From Bacillus sp. FJAT-27264 (GTDB taxonomy: Bacteria > Bacillota > Bacilli > Paenibacillales > Paenibacillaceae): a stretch of 64,000 nt of DNA. The notes under the pieces are model-generated. The model was given only the letters and a program-made list of their open reading frames with translations. It searched no databases and had not been told where the DNA came from. The position numbers were made by a program, and so were the translations under genes. The stretch's first letter is position 1; every line of letters begins with the position of its first letter. Shown here in pieces: positions 45,637 through 54,978 of the stretch. Location of the stretch: positions 868,001 to 932,000 of the forward strand of contig NZ_MAQW01000012.1 in the NCBI RefSeq assembly GCF_001682855.1, in the 5' to 3' direction.

Positions 45637-46581
45637 ATGGATAAGAAAATAATGAGTGTAATATTGATGGCGTTCTGTTTAATTTGGTTAGGATGGGGAA
45701 TCGTTTGGTCTGGGCAGAACGGACAGATTCCTGCACAAAATATAAATGGTTGGGAAAATAACAGATTAATCGCTCATGCCTTAGGCGGGATACAAGGATC
45801 GAGTTATACCAACTCCTATGATGCATTTATAACGAACTATAATAAAGGATACCGCCTGTTCGAAACAGATCTGTTGCTAACAACAGACGGTGAGCTTGCC
45901 GCCAGACATGACTGGTCCAAAAGACTACAGCCAGATCTGTCTGGTCAGACTGGTCATTCATTAACGAGTTCGCAATTTGAGAGTTCTCTTATAGATGGAA
46001 AATTCCAACCCCTTTTATTTAAAGATATTCTTCATTTAATGGAGAAATATCCTGATTTCTATCTGGTTACAGATACGAAGGAAATGAACAAACAGAAGAT
46101 TCAGCAGCAATTTTCTACTTTAGTGGAACAAGCAAGGAAGGTTGATGTCTCTCTCCTGAATCGAATTATTCCTGAAATCTATAGTCCGGAAATGTATGAC
46201 ACCGTCATGAACATTTATCCTTTTCCCAATAAAATGTATTCCCTGTATCAATCCGGAGCTTCAGCCGCAAGTATTGTAGATTTTGTAAAGAAAAAACAAA
46301 TTTCAGTGGTGGCCATGCCCACCTACCGTGTGCTCATAAATCCTAATCTGATCTATGCATTAAACCAACTTAATGTACAAAGCTACGTCCATACCGTTAA
46401 CAATCCAGGCGCTATGAAATTAATGTCTCGTCTAGGCGTACACGGGTATTACACAGATTTGGAAACTCCCCCAAACATGCTGGAGGATACATTTCCCAAG
46501 CCTACTAAGCTGGTTTTCGGGAAATACATCCAGGAAGTACTGGGAACTATAAGTAGTATAATTATGAAGGTGGCAACATAA
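45637..46581 (+). CDS. Membrane-anchored glycerophosphodiester phosphodiesterase-like protein
   Basis: A 314-residue protein with an N-terminal signal anchor (about 5-25) and an extracytoplasmic GDPD/PI-PLC barrel. The pattern LIAHALGGIQGSSYTNSYDAF, then FETDLLLTTDGELAARHDW fits the GDPD motif HR...E.D...HD, except that the usual arginine after the first histidine (His47) is alanine. Family members cleave glycerophosphodiesters from phospholipid or teichoic acid turnover. The stop overlaps the regulator start (TAATG), so it is the first gene of an operon with the two-component system. Confidence 0.85.
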   Translation: MDKKIMSVILMAFCLIWLGWGIVWSGQNGQIPAQNINGWENNRLIAHALGGIQGSSYTNSYDAFITNYNKGYRLFETDLLLTTDGELAARHDWSKRLQPDLSGQTGHSLTSSQFESSLIDGKFQPLLFKDILHLMEKYPDFYLVTDTKEMNKQKIQQQFSTLVEQARKVDVSLLNRIIPEIYSPEMYDTVMNIYPFPNKMYSLYQSGASAASIVDFVKKKQISVVAMPTYRVLINPNLIYALNQLNVQSYVHTVNNPGAMKLMSRLGVHGYYTDLETPPNMLEDTFPKPTKLVFGKYIQEVLGTISSIIMKVAT

Positions 46582-47282
46582 TGGCGATTAATAATATTCT
46601 TATTGTGGATGATGAATTGGAAATCAGAGAAGCGCTGGTCATTTATTTGAAAAGCGATAGTGTGGATGTTTTTACAGCGTCCAATGGGTTAGAAGCTCTT
46701 GAAATATTGGAACAAGAAACCATTCATCTCATTATCATGGATGTCATGATGCCACAAATGGATGGAATTAAAGCAACATTCAAAATTCGCGAAAATAAAA
46801 ATATACCGATTATTCTACTCTCCGCCAAATCAGAAGCGAACGACAAAATCATAGGGCTTAATGTAGGCGCCGATGATTACATTACAAAACCGTTCGATCC
46901 GATGGAACTGGTCGCAAGGGTCCGCTCTCAGCTCAGAAGGTTTACCAATTTAGGATCTTTTCAAATGAGTGCGGGCGAGGAAATTATCCAGGTACGTGGT
47001 CTTGCCCTGAACAAAACTTCAAAAACCGTTGAAGTAGACGGCGAAGACGTCCGGCTTACCCCTAAGGAATATAAAATTCTGGAGCTGCTGATGGAGAACA
47101 AAGGAAGAGTCTTTTCCATTGAAGAGATTTACGAGAGTGTATGGAATGAGCCTATTTATGCATCTGATAATACGGTCGCTGTACACGTACGGAACATTCG
47201 CGAGAAAATTGAGATTAATCCCAAGGATCCGAAATATTTAAAGGTGGTGTGGGGAATTGGGTACAAAATCGAGAAAAAATAA
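46581..47282 (+). CDS. OmpR-family response regulator
   Basis: A 233-residue regulator: receiver (1-120) with LIIMDVMMPQMDG phospho-acceptor and YITKPFDPMELV lysine; winged-helix DNA-binding domain (about 135-231) with VRLTPKEYKILELLMEN and DNTVAVHVRNIREK. It is translationally coupled to GDPD and overlaps the kinase gene by 26 bases. An 11-base direct repeat ahead of the methyltransferase gene (48659-48680) is a candidate target. Confidence 0.94.
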   Translation: MAINNILIVDDELEIREALVIYLKSDSVDVFTASNGLEALEILEQETIHLIIMDVMMPQMDGIKATFKIRENKNIPIILLSAKSEANDKIIGLNVGADDYITKPFDPMELVARVRSQLRRFTNLGSFQMSAGEEIIQVRGLALNKTSKTVEVDGEDVRLTPKEYKILELLMENKGRVFSIEEIYESVWNEPIYASDNTVAVHVRNIREKIEINPKDPKYLKVVWGIGYKIEKK

Positions 47283-48564
47283 CTGGATCAGCGCCTTATC
47301 TCTTGATCTTCGCGTCATATTAAGTACGGCATTTTTATGGATATCGCTTCAACTAATTAGGTTCTACCTCGGGTGGTTCTACTGGGACTCTCTTTCTTCT
47401 AGGCTGTTCAGCTATTCTTCAGCTGCTATTCTTGTCCTGATTCTTGTAGGCAAAGGCTACTTCTTCTTTGTTAAAAATGCTCCGAAACAGGTCAGTGTGG
47501 TATCTATTTACTTGGACCTTCTCAGGAAGTATGTTCGAGTCTGGAAAGGCATTTCCGTAGATAGCCGAATTACACTTAAAATGTTTGTTTTATTTCTGTT
47601 AACAGCTATTGCAGGTATTTCAGTTTGGCGGCTTATTACCTATCCCCCACGATATGAATTGTTTGTGTGGATACCCTATATCGTTTTGTATATTCTGATT
47701 GTCATTCCGTATAGTTTACACAAGCTCACTCAGTTGATGCAGATTGTTAACGGCACGAAAGAAATTGCCCAGGGTAACATTCAATCCACAATTCCGGTTC
47801 AAGGAGATGGTGTGTTCCCCAGACTGGCAGGTTACATTAACAATATGAAGGTCGGATATCAAAACGCACTGGAGGACCAAATCAGAAGCGAGCGTTTAAA
47901 AACAGAGCTGATTACAAATGTCTCTCATGACTTGAAAACCCCATTAACATCTATTATCAACTACATTGATTTATTAAAAAAAGAACAGCTTGAGTCTGAT
48001 CGAGCCAATTCTTACGTTGATATTCTAGACCGTAAAGCACTACGGCTCAAACTATTAATTGAAGACCTATTTGAAGTATCTAAAATGACCAGCGGCACGG
48101 TTGAACTGGATATTCAAACTATCGATGTTGCAACATTATTAACACAGGCGATTGCTGAATTCAGCAACAACTTGGGAACCTCACTTGAAGTTAGAGAAAA
48201 AATAGCTAAACCTCATATTTATGCCGACTTGGACGGCAATAAAATCTGGCGGGTGTTTGAAAATCTGATTGGTAATGCCAAAAAATACTCTCTTCCAGGT
48301 ACAAGAATTTACATTTATCTAGACGAATCTGAACATCGTGTTCTGCTTAAAATCCAAAACACGTCTTCTTATGAAATTGACTTTCCCGCTGACGAATTAT
48401 TTGAACGCTTCAAAAGAGCGGATGAGTCACGTCAAACCGAAGGCTCCGGGCTTGGTCTGGCAATTGTGAGAAGCATTGTTGATCTGCATGGCGGTGACAT
48501 CAAAATCGAAATCCATGGAGATCAGTTCAACGTTCTTCTTGAGCTACCCAAAACCAGATTATAA
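47257..48564 (+). CDS. Sensor histidine kinase
   Basis: A 435-residue kinase with four hydrophobic segments in the first 160 residues (about 19-36, 48-68, 107-125, 134-155) and little extracellular loop, so it probably senses within or at the membrane. HisKA has NVSHDLKTPLTSIINYIDLL; HATPase has FENLIGNAKKYS and GSGLGLAIVRSIVDLHGG. The TTG at 47257 inside the regulator gene is the probable start. Partner of the OmpR-type regulator. Confidence 0.9.
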   Translation: MGTKSRKNNWISALSLDLRVILSTAFLWISLQLIRFYLGWFYWDSLSSRLFSYSSAAILVLILVGKGYFFFVKNAPKQVSVVSIYLDLLRKYVRVWKGISVDSRITLKMFVLFLLTAIAGISVWRLITYPPRYELFVWIPYIVLYILIVIPYSLHKLTQLMQIVNGTKEIAQGNIQSTIPVQGDGVFPRLAGYINNMKVGYQNALEDQIRSERLKTELITNVSHDLKTPLTSIINYIDLLKKEQLESDRANSYVDILDRKALRLKLLIEDLFEVSKMTSGTVELDIQTIDVATLLTQAIAEFSNNLGTSLEVREKIAKPHIYADLDGNKIWRVFENLIGNAKKYSLPGTRIYIYLDESEHRVLLKIQNTSSYEIDFPADELFERFKRADESRQTEGSGLGLAIVRSIVDLHGGDIKIEIHGDQFNVLLELPKTRL

Positions 48565-48581
48565 CTACAAAGTATTAAGCC

Positions 48582-48615
48582 CCTTCACTCCCACAAGGAG
48601 TTGAAGGTTTTTTTT
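48582..48615 (+). terminator. Terminator of the GDPD-TCS operon
   Basis: CCTTCACTCC (48582-48591) pairs with GGAGTTGAAGG (48597-48607, one mismatch), followed by eight T residues. Confidence 0.9.
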
Positions 48616-48658
48616 CGTTTCTATATAAGACGAATAAAAGAAATTAACAATATCAAAA

Positions 48659-48680
48659 AAACTTCAAAGAAACTTTAGAT
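48659..48680 (+). promoter_or_regulatory. Tandem 11-base repeat, candidate response-regulator site
   Basis: AAACTTCAAAG directly followed by AAACTTTAGAT. Helical-period direct repeats of this length are typical OmpR-family sites. It lies about 70 bases before the methyltransferase start. Confidence 0.5.
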
Positions 48681-48748
48681 TTCCCCTTATTTGATCTTTA
48701 TTTTTGTTGCTTATGATGGAGGCACCAACGAGAAAGAAGGATAACACT

Positions 48749-49372
48749 ATGCACAGAAACCTCCATGACGCCTTGCTATTTTTTTATAAATTCCTTCGGA
48801 TGCCCATGCAGATCGGCAGTATTACACCAAGCTCAGCTTATCTGGCTAAAAAAATGATAGAGTACGTCCCCTGGCATCAAGCAACGGCAATTGCTGAACT
48901 CGGGGCTGGCAGCGGCGCGATTACACAATACATAGCGTCTGCTAAATCAAAACATACACAAGTTCTTCTATTTGAGAAAAATGCTGAGTTGCGCCAGAAA
49001 CTGACTGAGAGATACCCGGGATTTCAGTGCTATCCGGATGCCAGCCATCTGAACATTGCCTTACGCCAACAAGGACTTGAAGACGAGAAATTGGATTGCA
49101 TATTAAGCGGTCTGCCGTTTTTTAATTTTCCGCAACAGCTACGCGATATTCTAATGGAACAGATTATTACGGCTCTAAAGCCCGGCGGACTGTTCATTGC
49201 TTTTCAATACTCCCAACAAATGAGAAAACAGCTAGATCAGTGGTTTGAGATAGAGCATGTGTATTTCGTACCTCTTAATATGCCCCCAGCCTTCGTCTAC
49301 GTCTGCCGGAAGAAACCGTCTCCCCTTCCTTCAGACTCAAATTCTTTAGCAAAAGGAGCTACCAGTGTATGA
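48749..49372 (+). CDS. PmtA-like phospholipid or small-molecule methyltransferase
   Basis: A 207-residue SAM-dependent methyltransferase. The SAM motif is IAELGAGSGAITQYI at about 47-61. The opening (FLRMPMQIGSITPSSAYLAKKM) and LSGLPFFNFPQ match the PmtA/rRNA-dimethylase-like group, which includes phosphatidylethanolamine N-methyltransferases. The ATG at 48749, behind GAAGGA, is preferred to one 15 codons upstream. Its stop overlaps the DedA start by four bases, so the two genes form an operon. Proximity to GDPD supports a lipid role. Confidence 0.8.
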   Translation: MHRNLHDALLFFYKFLRMPMQIGSITPSSAYLAKKMIEYVPWHQATAIAELGAGSGAITQYIASAKSKHTQVLLFEKNAELRQKLTERYPGFQCYPDASHLNIALRQQGLEDEKLDCILSGLPFFNFPQQLRDILMEQIITALKPGGLFIAFQYSQQMRKQLDQWFEIEHVYFVPLNMPPAFVYVCRKKPSPLPSDSNSLAKGATSV

Positions 49373-49992
49373 ACTATGACTCACTTATATTGCTTATTGG
49401 GCAGTTTGGCTATGCCGCTTTATTCCTTGCCCTTTGGTTCGGGATCATCGGTCTCCCCATCCCCGACGAAGTCATTGTCATGACTGGGGGCAGCGTTACC
49501 TCGAACGGCGTACTTCATATGTTCCCTGCCTTCATTGTTACCTATTTGGGAGTCATCTCGGGGTTATCGCTTGGTTATGTGCTTGGCCGCCTGCTGGGGG
49601 CCACTGTACTGGATAAACTTCGACGTAAAAAGAAGATGGATAAATACCTTGTATTCTCGGAAAAATTAATCCGGAAATACGGCAGCTTTTCACTCTGCAT
49701 CGGTTACTTTTTCCCGGTTATCCGGCATGTTCTGCCCTATCTTATGGGGCTCAATAAAATGTCGTTCCCCCGCTACGCCTTACTCTCTTACACAACCGGA
49801 CTTGTGTGGACAACGATTTTTTTCATACTGGGACGGAGCGTGGGTAGCCATGTCGAAGAAATCGGACATTTGATTTACCGTGACGGAATCTGGGTCCTCT
49901 CAGCGCTATTTGTTGCTCTAGTCCTGTATCTCATCATCCGTGTTACTTTTACAAAACGAAAGAAAGACCTGACGCTGTCAAAGGACATCTAA
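49369..49992 (+). CDS. DedA-family membrane protein
   Basis: A 207-residue polytopic protein of the DedA/SNARE-associated family. Diagnostic features are FGIIGLPIPDEVIVMTGG near residue 22 and GYFFPVIRHVLPYLMGLNKM, with the conserved arginine, at about 110-129. Some DedA proteins flip or recycle undecaprenyl phosphate or phospholipids. It overlaps the methyltransferase gene, which fits a shared role in membrane lipids. Confidence 0.92.
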   Translation: MNYDSLILLIGQFGYAALFLALWFGIIGLPIPDEVIVMTGGSVTSNGVLHMFPAFIVTYLGVISGLSLGYVLGRLLGATVLDKLRRKKKMDKYLVFSEKLIRKYGSFSLCIGYFFPVIRHVLPYLMGLNKMSFPRYALLSYTTGLVWTTIFFILGRSVGSHVEEIGHLIYRDGIWVLSALFVALVLYLIIRVTFTKRKKDLTLSKDI

Positions 49993-50049
49993 TTGACAAA
50001 CCATACGACAACGATTATTGTATTATCTGACAACAATGATCGTTGTCGT
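49993..50049 (+). promoter_or_regulatory. Promoter and large dyad ahead of the OYE gene
   Basis: TTGACA (49993-49998), 17 bases, TATTGT (50016-50021). ACGACAACGAT (50005-50015) inside the spacer and ATCGTTGTCGT (50039-50049) form a perfect 11-base inverted repeat that continues with partial pairing inward. Binding there would block the promoter. Confidence 0.75.
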
Positions 50050-50092
50050 TAAATAAATAGACATTTCGTCTTCTATGAAAGGGATTTTGTCC

Positions 50093-51388
50093 ATGACCAA
50101 TTTATTAAATCAGCCTTTTGTGCTCCCCTCCGGAGCCACACTTCCTAACCGTATTTGTAAAACTGCACTGAGTGAAGGGCTTGCGGATACAAATAATGAT
50201 TCAACCAATCGTTTAGAGACACTATACCGCAAATGGTCAGAAGGTGGCACAGGTCTTATACTCTCGGGCAACGTGCAAGTAGATCGCTGGCACTTGGAGC
50301 GTCCCGGTAACGTTGTACTTGATGAACAAACCAATTTAGAAGCACTTTCTTCTTTAGCTAAAGCCGGTACGGTTGGAGGAAACCACTTCTGGCTTCAGCT
50401 TAGCCATACTGGTCGTCAAGTTTCAAATTTTATTAATTCTGAACCGCTGGCTCCTTCGTCAGTAGAAATGGATTTACCTCGTAATTTTGGCCTAACCTTT
50501 GCCTAACCACGCGAGATGACAGAAAAAGACATTGCCAAAGTAATAGAACAATTTGTTTTCGCCGCCAGACAGACACGTATCGCAGGATTTACAGGCTTAC
50601 AGCTGCATGCCGCTCACGGTTATCTATTCTCACAATTTTTAAGCCCACTAGCAAATCGTCGTACCGATCGCTGGGGAGGTTCCTTGGAAAATCGTGCACG
50701 GTTACTAGTGACGATACTCTCTTCAATCCGCAAGGCTGTGGGCAAAGATTTCCCGATTGGAATTAAGCTCAATTCCTCCGATTTCCAAAAAGGTGGATTT
50801 ACCCATGCAGAATGTGTAGAATTGGTAAAAATTCTGAATAATACATCCCTTGATCTTCTAGAACTTTCAGGGGGTTCACTTGAACAGCCTAAGCAAGCTG
50901 GTGCTTCTCTGAAAGATGAAGGACAAGATGGTCGTCGTGAAAGCACGATTAAGAGAGAAGCCTACTTTATTGAATATGCAAAAGAAATACGTGAAGTTGC
51001 CAAGATGCCAATCATGGTGACAGGGAATTTCCGTACCGCAGCTGGTATGATTTCAGTGTTGGAAGAAGGTGAATTGGACATAATTGGTATCGGCCGTCCA
51101 ATAATTGCTGATCCAAGTTCTCCAGCAAAACTGCTGGCAGGCGAGCTAAAAAGCATGCCTTCTCCTGAACGCAATATAGAAATGCTACATCTGTTGCAGT
51201 GGTTTAGTATGCAGCTTGAGCGTTTAGGCGATGGTCTTGAGCCAGATCTTTCACTCAGTGGACCAGAAGCCGACAAGATATTTCGGAAACTTGAAAAACA
51301 GTATACCCTTCAACTTTTAAAACACAGGGGAGTTAGCCCTCTTAAAACTGTAATGACTAGTCTCAAATCAAAATATTTTAAATCATAA
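50093..51388 (+). pseudogene. Old Yellow Enzyme NADH:flavin oxidoreductase, cut by one in-frame stop
   Basis: A 431-codon reading frame of an OYE-family flavoenzyme. The first part has FVLPSGATLPNRICKTALSEG and the second has GFTGLQLHAAHGYLFSQFLSP, GGSLENRARLL and the FMN-phosphate segment VTGNFRT with IGIGRPIIADP. At 50504-50506 a TAA interrupts the frame between LTFA and PREMTEKD; where I would expect AAA (Lys) a single base gives a stop. No frame change is needed, and both sides remain well conserved, so the lesion is recent or an assembly error. The start at 50093 is behind AAAGGG. The ATG at 50516 has no ribosome site. Confidence 0.88.
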
Positions 51389-51656
51389 AAAATTATAAAC
51401 GGTAAGTATCAGCAAGCCCATCAAGGGCGTTGTTATATAGGCTACCCAGAGCATGACCTTTAAGATTTTTTGGTGGTCAATATTTGTGCAAAATCGAGAT
51501 CATGCTCTGACATAATAAGTGGCTTGCTCTCTTTTTTCTATCCACACAATAGTTCCCATTGTATTCCAAATTAAATACTGAACAATCTATTGCAAAACGA
51601 AAGAAAGACATGAGATCTGAATGACTAGCGGTTGATGCCCTATGGTACGCTAAATA
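51389..51656. other. Gap between OYE gene and MMPL terminator
   Basis: No gene is supported. It holds a 10-base inverted repeat (CAGAGCATGA at 51447-51456 and TCATGCTCTG at 51500-51509). It also holds CAAAACGAAAGAAAGAC (51593-51609), which matches the end of the DedA gene (49952-49968) and may be a relic or chance. Confidence 0.5.
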
Positions 51657-51702
51657 AAATAAGCTTGCAAACGCCCCAAAGGGTAAGTTCACAAGCTTAT
51701 TT
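51657..51702 (-). terminator. Terminator of the MMPL gene
   Basis: AAATAAGCTTG (51657-51667) pairs with CAAGCTTATTT (51692-51702), followed on the minus strand by TATTT. The hairpin and flank resemble 62617-62676, downstream of tRNA-Leu copy 2. Confidence 0.85.
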
Positions 51703-51729
51703 CATTCAAACTATAATACGACCTTCAAC

Positions 51730-54700
51730 TCATTCAGATTTCCTTTTTTTTAAGAAGGCCGGTATCAAATCAATTGAGACTGAAATAAATGCCGGTAAAA
51801 ATAAAGGCAGGAATAATACTGCCAGCAATACCAAAGCAATTACAACAACTGCTGCCAGTTGAAGCAGCGTCAACACACCCGACGGAGCCATAGCAGCAAA
51901 GGTGCCTGACAGAATAAAGACAGCCGATATGATCACGCCTCCCGTATGCTTCATCGCCTCATAAATCGCTTGACGGGGGCTCGAATCCTTGTACTCCTGG
52001 TACCTCATGATAAGGAAAATACTATAATCTACACCTAAAGCAATGATCATAATGAAAGCAAAGAAAGGTATCGTCCACGTAAGTTGATTGTGATTTGTAA
52101 ACGTGCTAAATATCCATTCTGTTGATGCTAAGGCCGCAAGGTATGCCAATACCAGCGATACAATCACGGCTACTGGAATCCAGAAAGAGCGAGTGATCAC
52201 AAATAGAAAGATTAAAATACTGATCAGCATGATTACGGCTGTTTTGGCAAAATCTCCAGTGGACATGTTATTCAAATCCTGATTCTGGGAGGAGGTTCCC
52301 CCAATACCATATTCCGCCGCGGCAAATTCAGAGTGCTGAAGCAATTGGTCAAACCTCTCCTGAATCTGCTTAACGGTCTCCATAGCTCCGGATGAATACG
52401 GGTCGTCCTTTAAGATAATCATCCATTTAGTTTCGTGTCTATTCATAGACATATACGTATCCAGCGATTTAGAGAATGTTGCCCCAGTCCGTATTTCTTC
52501 CGGAATATAGAACGTCTCTACGGAATTTGCCTTAGTGACTTCATCTAAATAATCCGTTGTGCTCGATAGCCCTTTAGAAATCGTCTCCAAACCAGTTACA
52601 CTATCCCCAAGACCGTTTTTCAATTGTGGAAGATTATCCGCGAGAACGTCTAGTCCTTTATTTAACTCGCTTTGTCCCTGCTCAATGCTTTGCATACCTT
52701 CAGCTAAAGCAGGCATTTTACTTACTACTTTATTTTGTCCTTCGCTGCCCTGGACAAGGCCATCATGTAGCATTGAAGCTCCTGTTTCCAACTGCTTGGA
52801 ACCTTTTCTTATTTTTTCTTGTCCTAACTGGACCTGCTGCATGCCTTGCTGAATGCGGGCAAGCTGGCTGTTTGCCCCATTGAACTGTTCGTTCAGCTTG
52901 GAAAATCCTGCAACCAGTTTCGTCAATTGCTCCTCCAGAACGTCCACTGTCGCCTTTAGCGAAGCAAAATCGGAATTGTTTTTCAATTGCTCATCTGATT
53001 GTTCCAATCGGGCTAACAATCCATTTATGCCGCTAGAAGCTGCTGCTACGTTATTCAAAGAGCCCTTAAGTTTGTCATATTGTGAGTAAAGGGTATTATA
53101 TCCTTCTGTAATTTTAGACAGATTGACGTTCAAGAGTGCAGTTGATTCATGTAGCTCCGACAAGCTGCCATTCAAGTTATGCAGTCCCTGCTTTAACTCA
53201 CCTGCCCCAGTCGTCCCCTTGGTCAGCCCAATGGAAATCTTGTCCAAGGCTTCGATCGACTGGTTGATTCCCGTTTGTATCTGCTTGGTACCCTCAACCA
53301 ATTCATCTACCTTCTTGAAGTCGTCTATCGGGACTGTTCCGAGCTTATCTGCAGCGCCAGCGAGCCCTTGTTTTATAGTATCAATTCCATCATTCGCCTT
53401 TCCAATTCCTTCACTTAACTTAGCGGATTGGTCATCGGTATACAGCTCCGGGATTTTCTCCCCCTTAGGCCGGGTTGCGCTGTATACCTTCTCCACTCCA
53501 TCAATAGAGGACATCTGTTCAGTCACCTTATCAATAAAGGCCAGATTTGTGGGCGAATCCAGCGGCTTCTCCATTTTCATCACCAGCGTTGTAGGCAGTG
53601 CCTGTCCAGCTGGAAAATGATTATAAACAATATTGATCCCTTTTACCGAAGGATAAGAATCCTGAATTTCCTCCAGCGAGTTGTAGCTAAGTTGCCCTGA
53701 ATATACGAAAGACAGCGGAGCAGCAATCGCCAAGGTAATCACAATTCCCAGAATCGGTCGTTTCACAGCAAATCGGGTTATCGCAGAGACCAATTTATTC
53801 TCATGATGGCCTGCTCCCCCCTTGGAAGGCCAGAAGCTCTTGGGGCCAAGAAGCCCCATAAATACGGGAACGATGGTGAACAATGCAATGAGAAGAACAC
53901 CAACCCCGATGCCTACAGCTGAAGCCGACTTAAATAACTTAAACTCGGCGAGCCCCAACGCGCTAAATCCGATGAACACGGCTAGACCACTGTACAGTAC
54001 AGTTTTACCTGCGGTTTTGTAAGTATGAATGATAGCATCCAATGTAGATTCTCTTCGGGCCAATTCTTCCTTAAATCTCATAAACAAAAGGATGTTATAG
54101 TCTGTTCCAATCCCAAACAGCACAAGCACTAAGAAGATTTGAGTAAAGCCGGAGAAAGGAAAACTGAACTTGTCTACTAATTGGGTAACAATACCGAGAG
54201 AAATCAAAAACGATAACACAACGGTGAACAGTGAAATCACTGGTGTTACAGGTGAGCGGAAAATTAAGATCAAAACGATAACAATAAATAAAATGGCAAC
54301 TCCCTCGGTTTTCTTAATCCCGGATTGAGTCGTTTTGACGAAGTCTTCTGTGATTAGTTCAGAGCCTGTGAGATAGTGTTCAACTTGAACCTTCCCTAGT
54401 GTCTCCGTTAAGAGATTCCTTATCTCCTCTTTAGAACGATTCCCCATATCCACCGAGACCAATGCCAGTGCAGTTGTTCCATCTTTTGAAAGGAGCTGCT
54501 CTTTCATGTCCTCATTATTGATAGGTGACAGAATCGAATTGATGCCCAATTCAGCTTTTCTCTGCTCCATTTCATGAACTGCTTTTTCAACCTCTTGCAT
54601 TTGTTGAGGACTCAACTTGTTCTTCTCATGAAATACAACAATGACTGACATATCGTTATTGTTCTCCGATTTATTGTTCAATTCCCGGAGTAGCCTATCA

Positions 54701-54849
54701 GCCTGCTTGGAGGAATATCTCTCTGGAACACCGGTCTGTCCCTTTTCACGGACAAGAGTTCCCGTATCAGGCATTAAGGAAATACATAGAACTGCTGCTA
54801 CGATCCAAGCTACAATAATTGCCCATTTCCACTTCATCATAAATCTCAT
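51730..54849 (-). CDS. Large MMPL/RND-type transporter
   Basis: A 1039-residue membrane protein. Helix 1 is at about 6-26; an extracellular domain and five helices follow (about 178-360, with FGIGTDYNILLFMRFKEELARRE). The second half ends with another six helices (about 850-1025, with IALGVDYSIFLIMRYQEYKD). Between them, about residues 460-800, lies a long heptad-rich extracellular region of repeated KL-xG-xxQL-type units. This is the MMPL family as seen in Bacillales (YdfJ-like). Likely export of a lipid or amphipathic compound, or stress protection. The two-component genes upstream on the same strand probably control it. Confidence 0.9.
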   Translation of the reverse strand: MRFMMKWKWAIIVAWIVAAVLCISLMPDTGTLVREKGQTGVPERYSSKQADRLLRELNNKSENNNDMSVIVVFHEKNKLSPQQMQEVEKAVHEMEQRKAELGINSILSPINNEDMKEQLLSKDGTTALALVSVDMGNRSKEEIRNLLTETLGKVQVEHYLTGSELITEDFVKTTQSGIKKTEGVAILFIVIVLILIFRSPVTPVISLFTVVLSFLISLGIVTQLVDKFSFPFSGFTQIFLVLVLFGIGTDYNILLFMRFKEELARRESTLDAIIHTYKTAGKTVLYSGLAVFIGFSALGLAEFKLFKSASAVGIGVGVLLIALFTIVPVFMGLLGPKSFWPSKGGAGHHENKLVSAITRFAVKRPILGIVITLAIAAPLSFVYSGQLSYNSLEEIQDSYPSVKGINIVYNHFPAGQALPTTLVMKMEKPLDSPTNLAFIDKVTEQMSSIDGVEKVYSATRPKGEKIPELYTDDQSAKLSEGIGKANDGIDTIKQGLAGAADKLGTVPIDDFKKVDELVEGTKQIQTGINQSIEALDKISIGLTKGTTGAGELKQGLHNLNGSLSELHESTALLNVNLSKITEGYNTLYSQYDKLKGSLNNVAAASSGINGLLARLEQSDEQLKNNSDFASLKATVDVLEEQLTKLVAGFSKLNEQFNGANSQLARIQQGMQQVQLGQEKIRKGSKQLETGASMLHDGLVQGSEGQNKVVSKMPALAEGMQSIEQGQSELNKGLDVLADNLPQLKNGLGDSVTGLETISKGLSSTTDYLDEVTKANSVETFYIPEEIRTGATFSKSLDTYMSMNRHETKWMIILKDDPYSSGAMETVKQIQERFDQLLQHSEFAAAEYGIGGTSSQNQDLNNMSTGDFAKTAVIMLISILIFLFVITRSFWIPVAVIVSLVLAYLAALASTEWIFSTFTNHNQLTWTIPFFAFIMIIALGVDYSIFLIMRYQEYKDSSPRQAIYEAMKHTGGVIISAVFILSGTFAAMAPSGVLTLLQLAAVVVIALVLLAVLFLPLFLPAFISVSIDLIPAFLKKRKSE

Positions 54850-54885
54850 TTTATGGCTCCCTCACTTTATCTAAGTATGAGCGTA

Positions 54886-54948
54886 ACTATAACACCCACC
54901 TCTAAAATGAATCTGAAGCAAAAATAAAGTTTTATGAACTTCCATGAA
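54886..54948 (-). promoter_or_regulatory. MMPL promoter with candidate response-regulator site
   Basis: Minus strand: tandem TTCATGGAAG and TTCATAAAAC (54929-54948), a weak -35 (AGATTC, 54909-54914), 17 bases, and TATAGT (54886-54891). Repeats just upstream of a poor -35 fit activation by an OmpR-type regulator. Confidence 0.55.
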
Positions 54949-54978
54949 AAAGAAAAGAGACCGTATCTACTCGGTCTC
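54949..54978 (-). terminator. Terminator of the kinase gene
   Basis: GAGACCG (54957-54963) pairs with CGGTCTC (54972-54978), followed on the minus strand by TTTTCTTTTT. It overlaps the kinase stop codon. Confidence 0.85.

Noticed and set aside
50516..51388. Separate shorter oxidoreductase gene starting at 50516
   Set aside because: The ATG has no ribosome site, and the frame is continuous with the upstream part through a single stop codon; the two parts together make one standard OYE protein.
51593..51609. Relic of a second DedA gene end
   Set aside because: Only 17 bases match the DedA 3' end and the sequence is purine-rich and simple; chance is a fair explanation.
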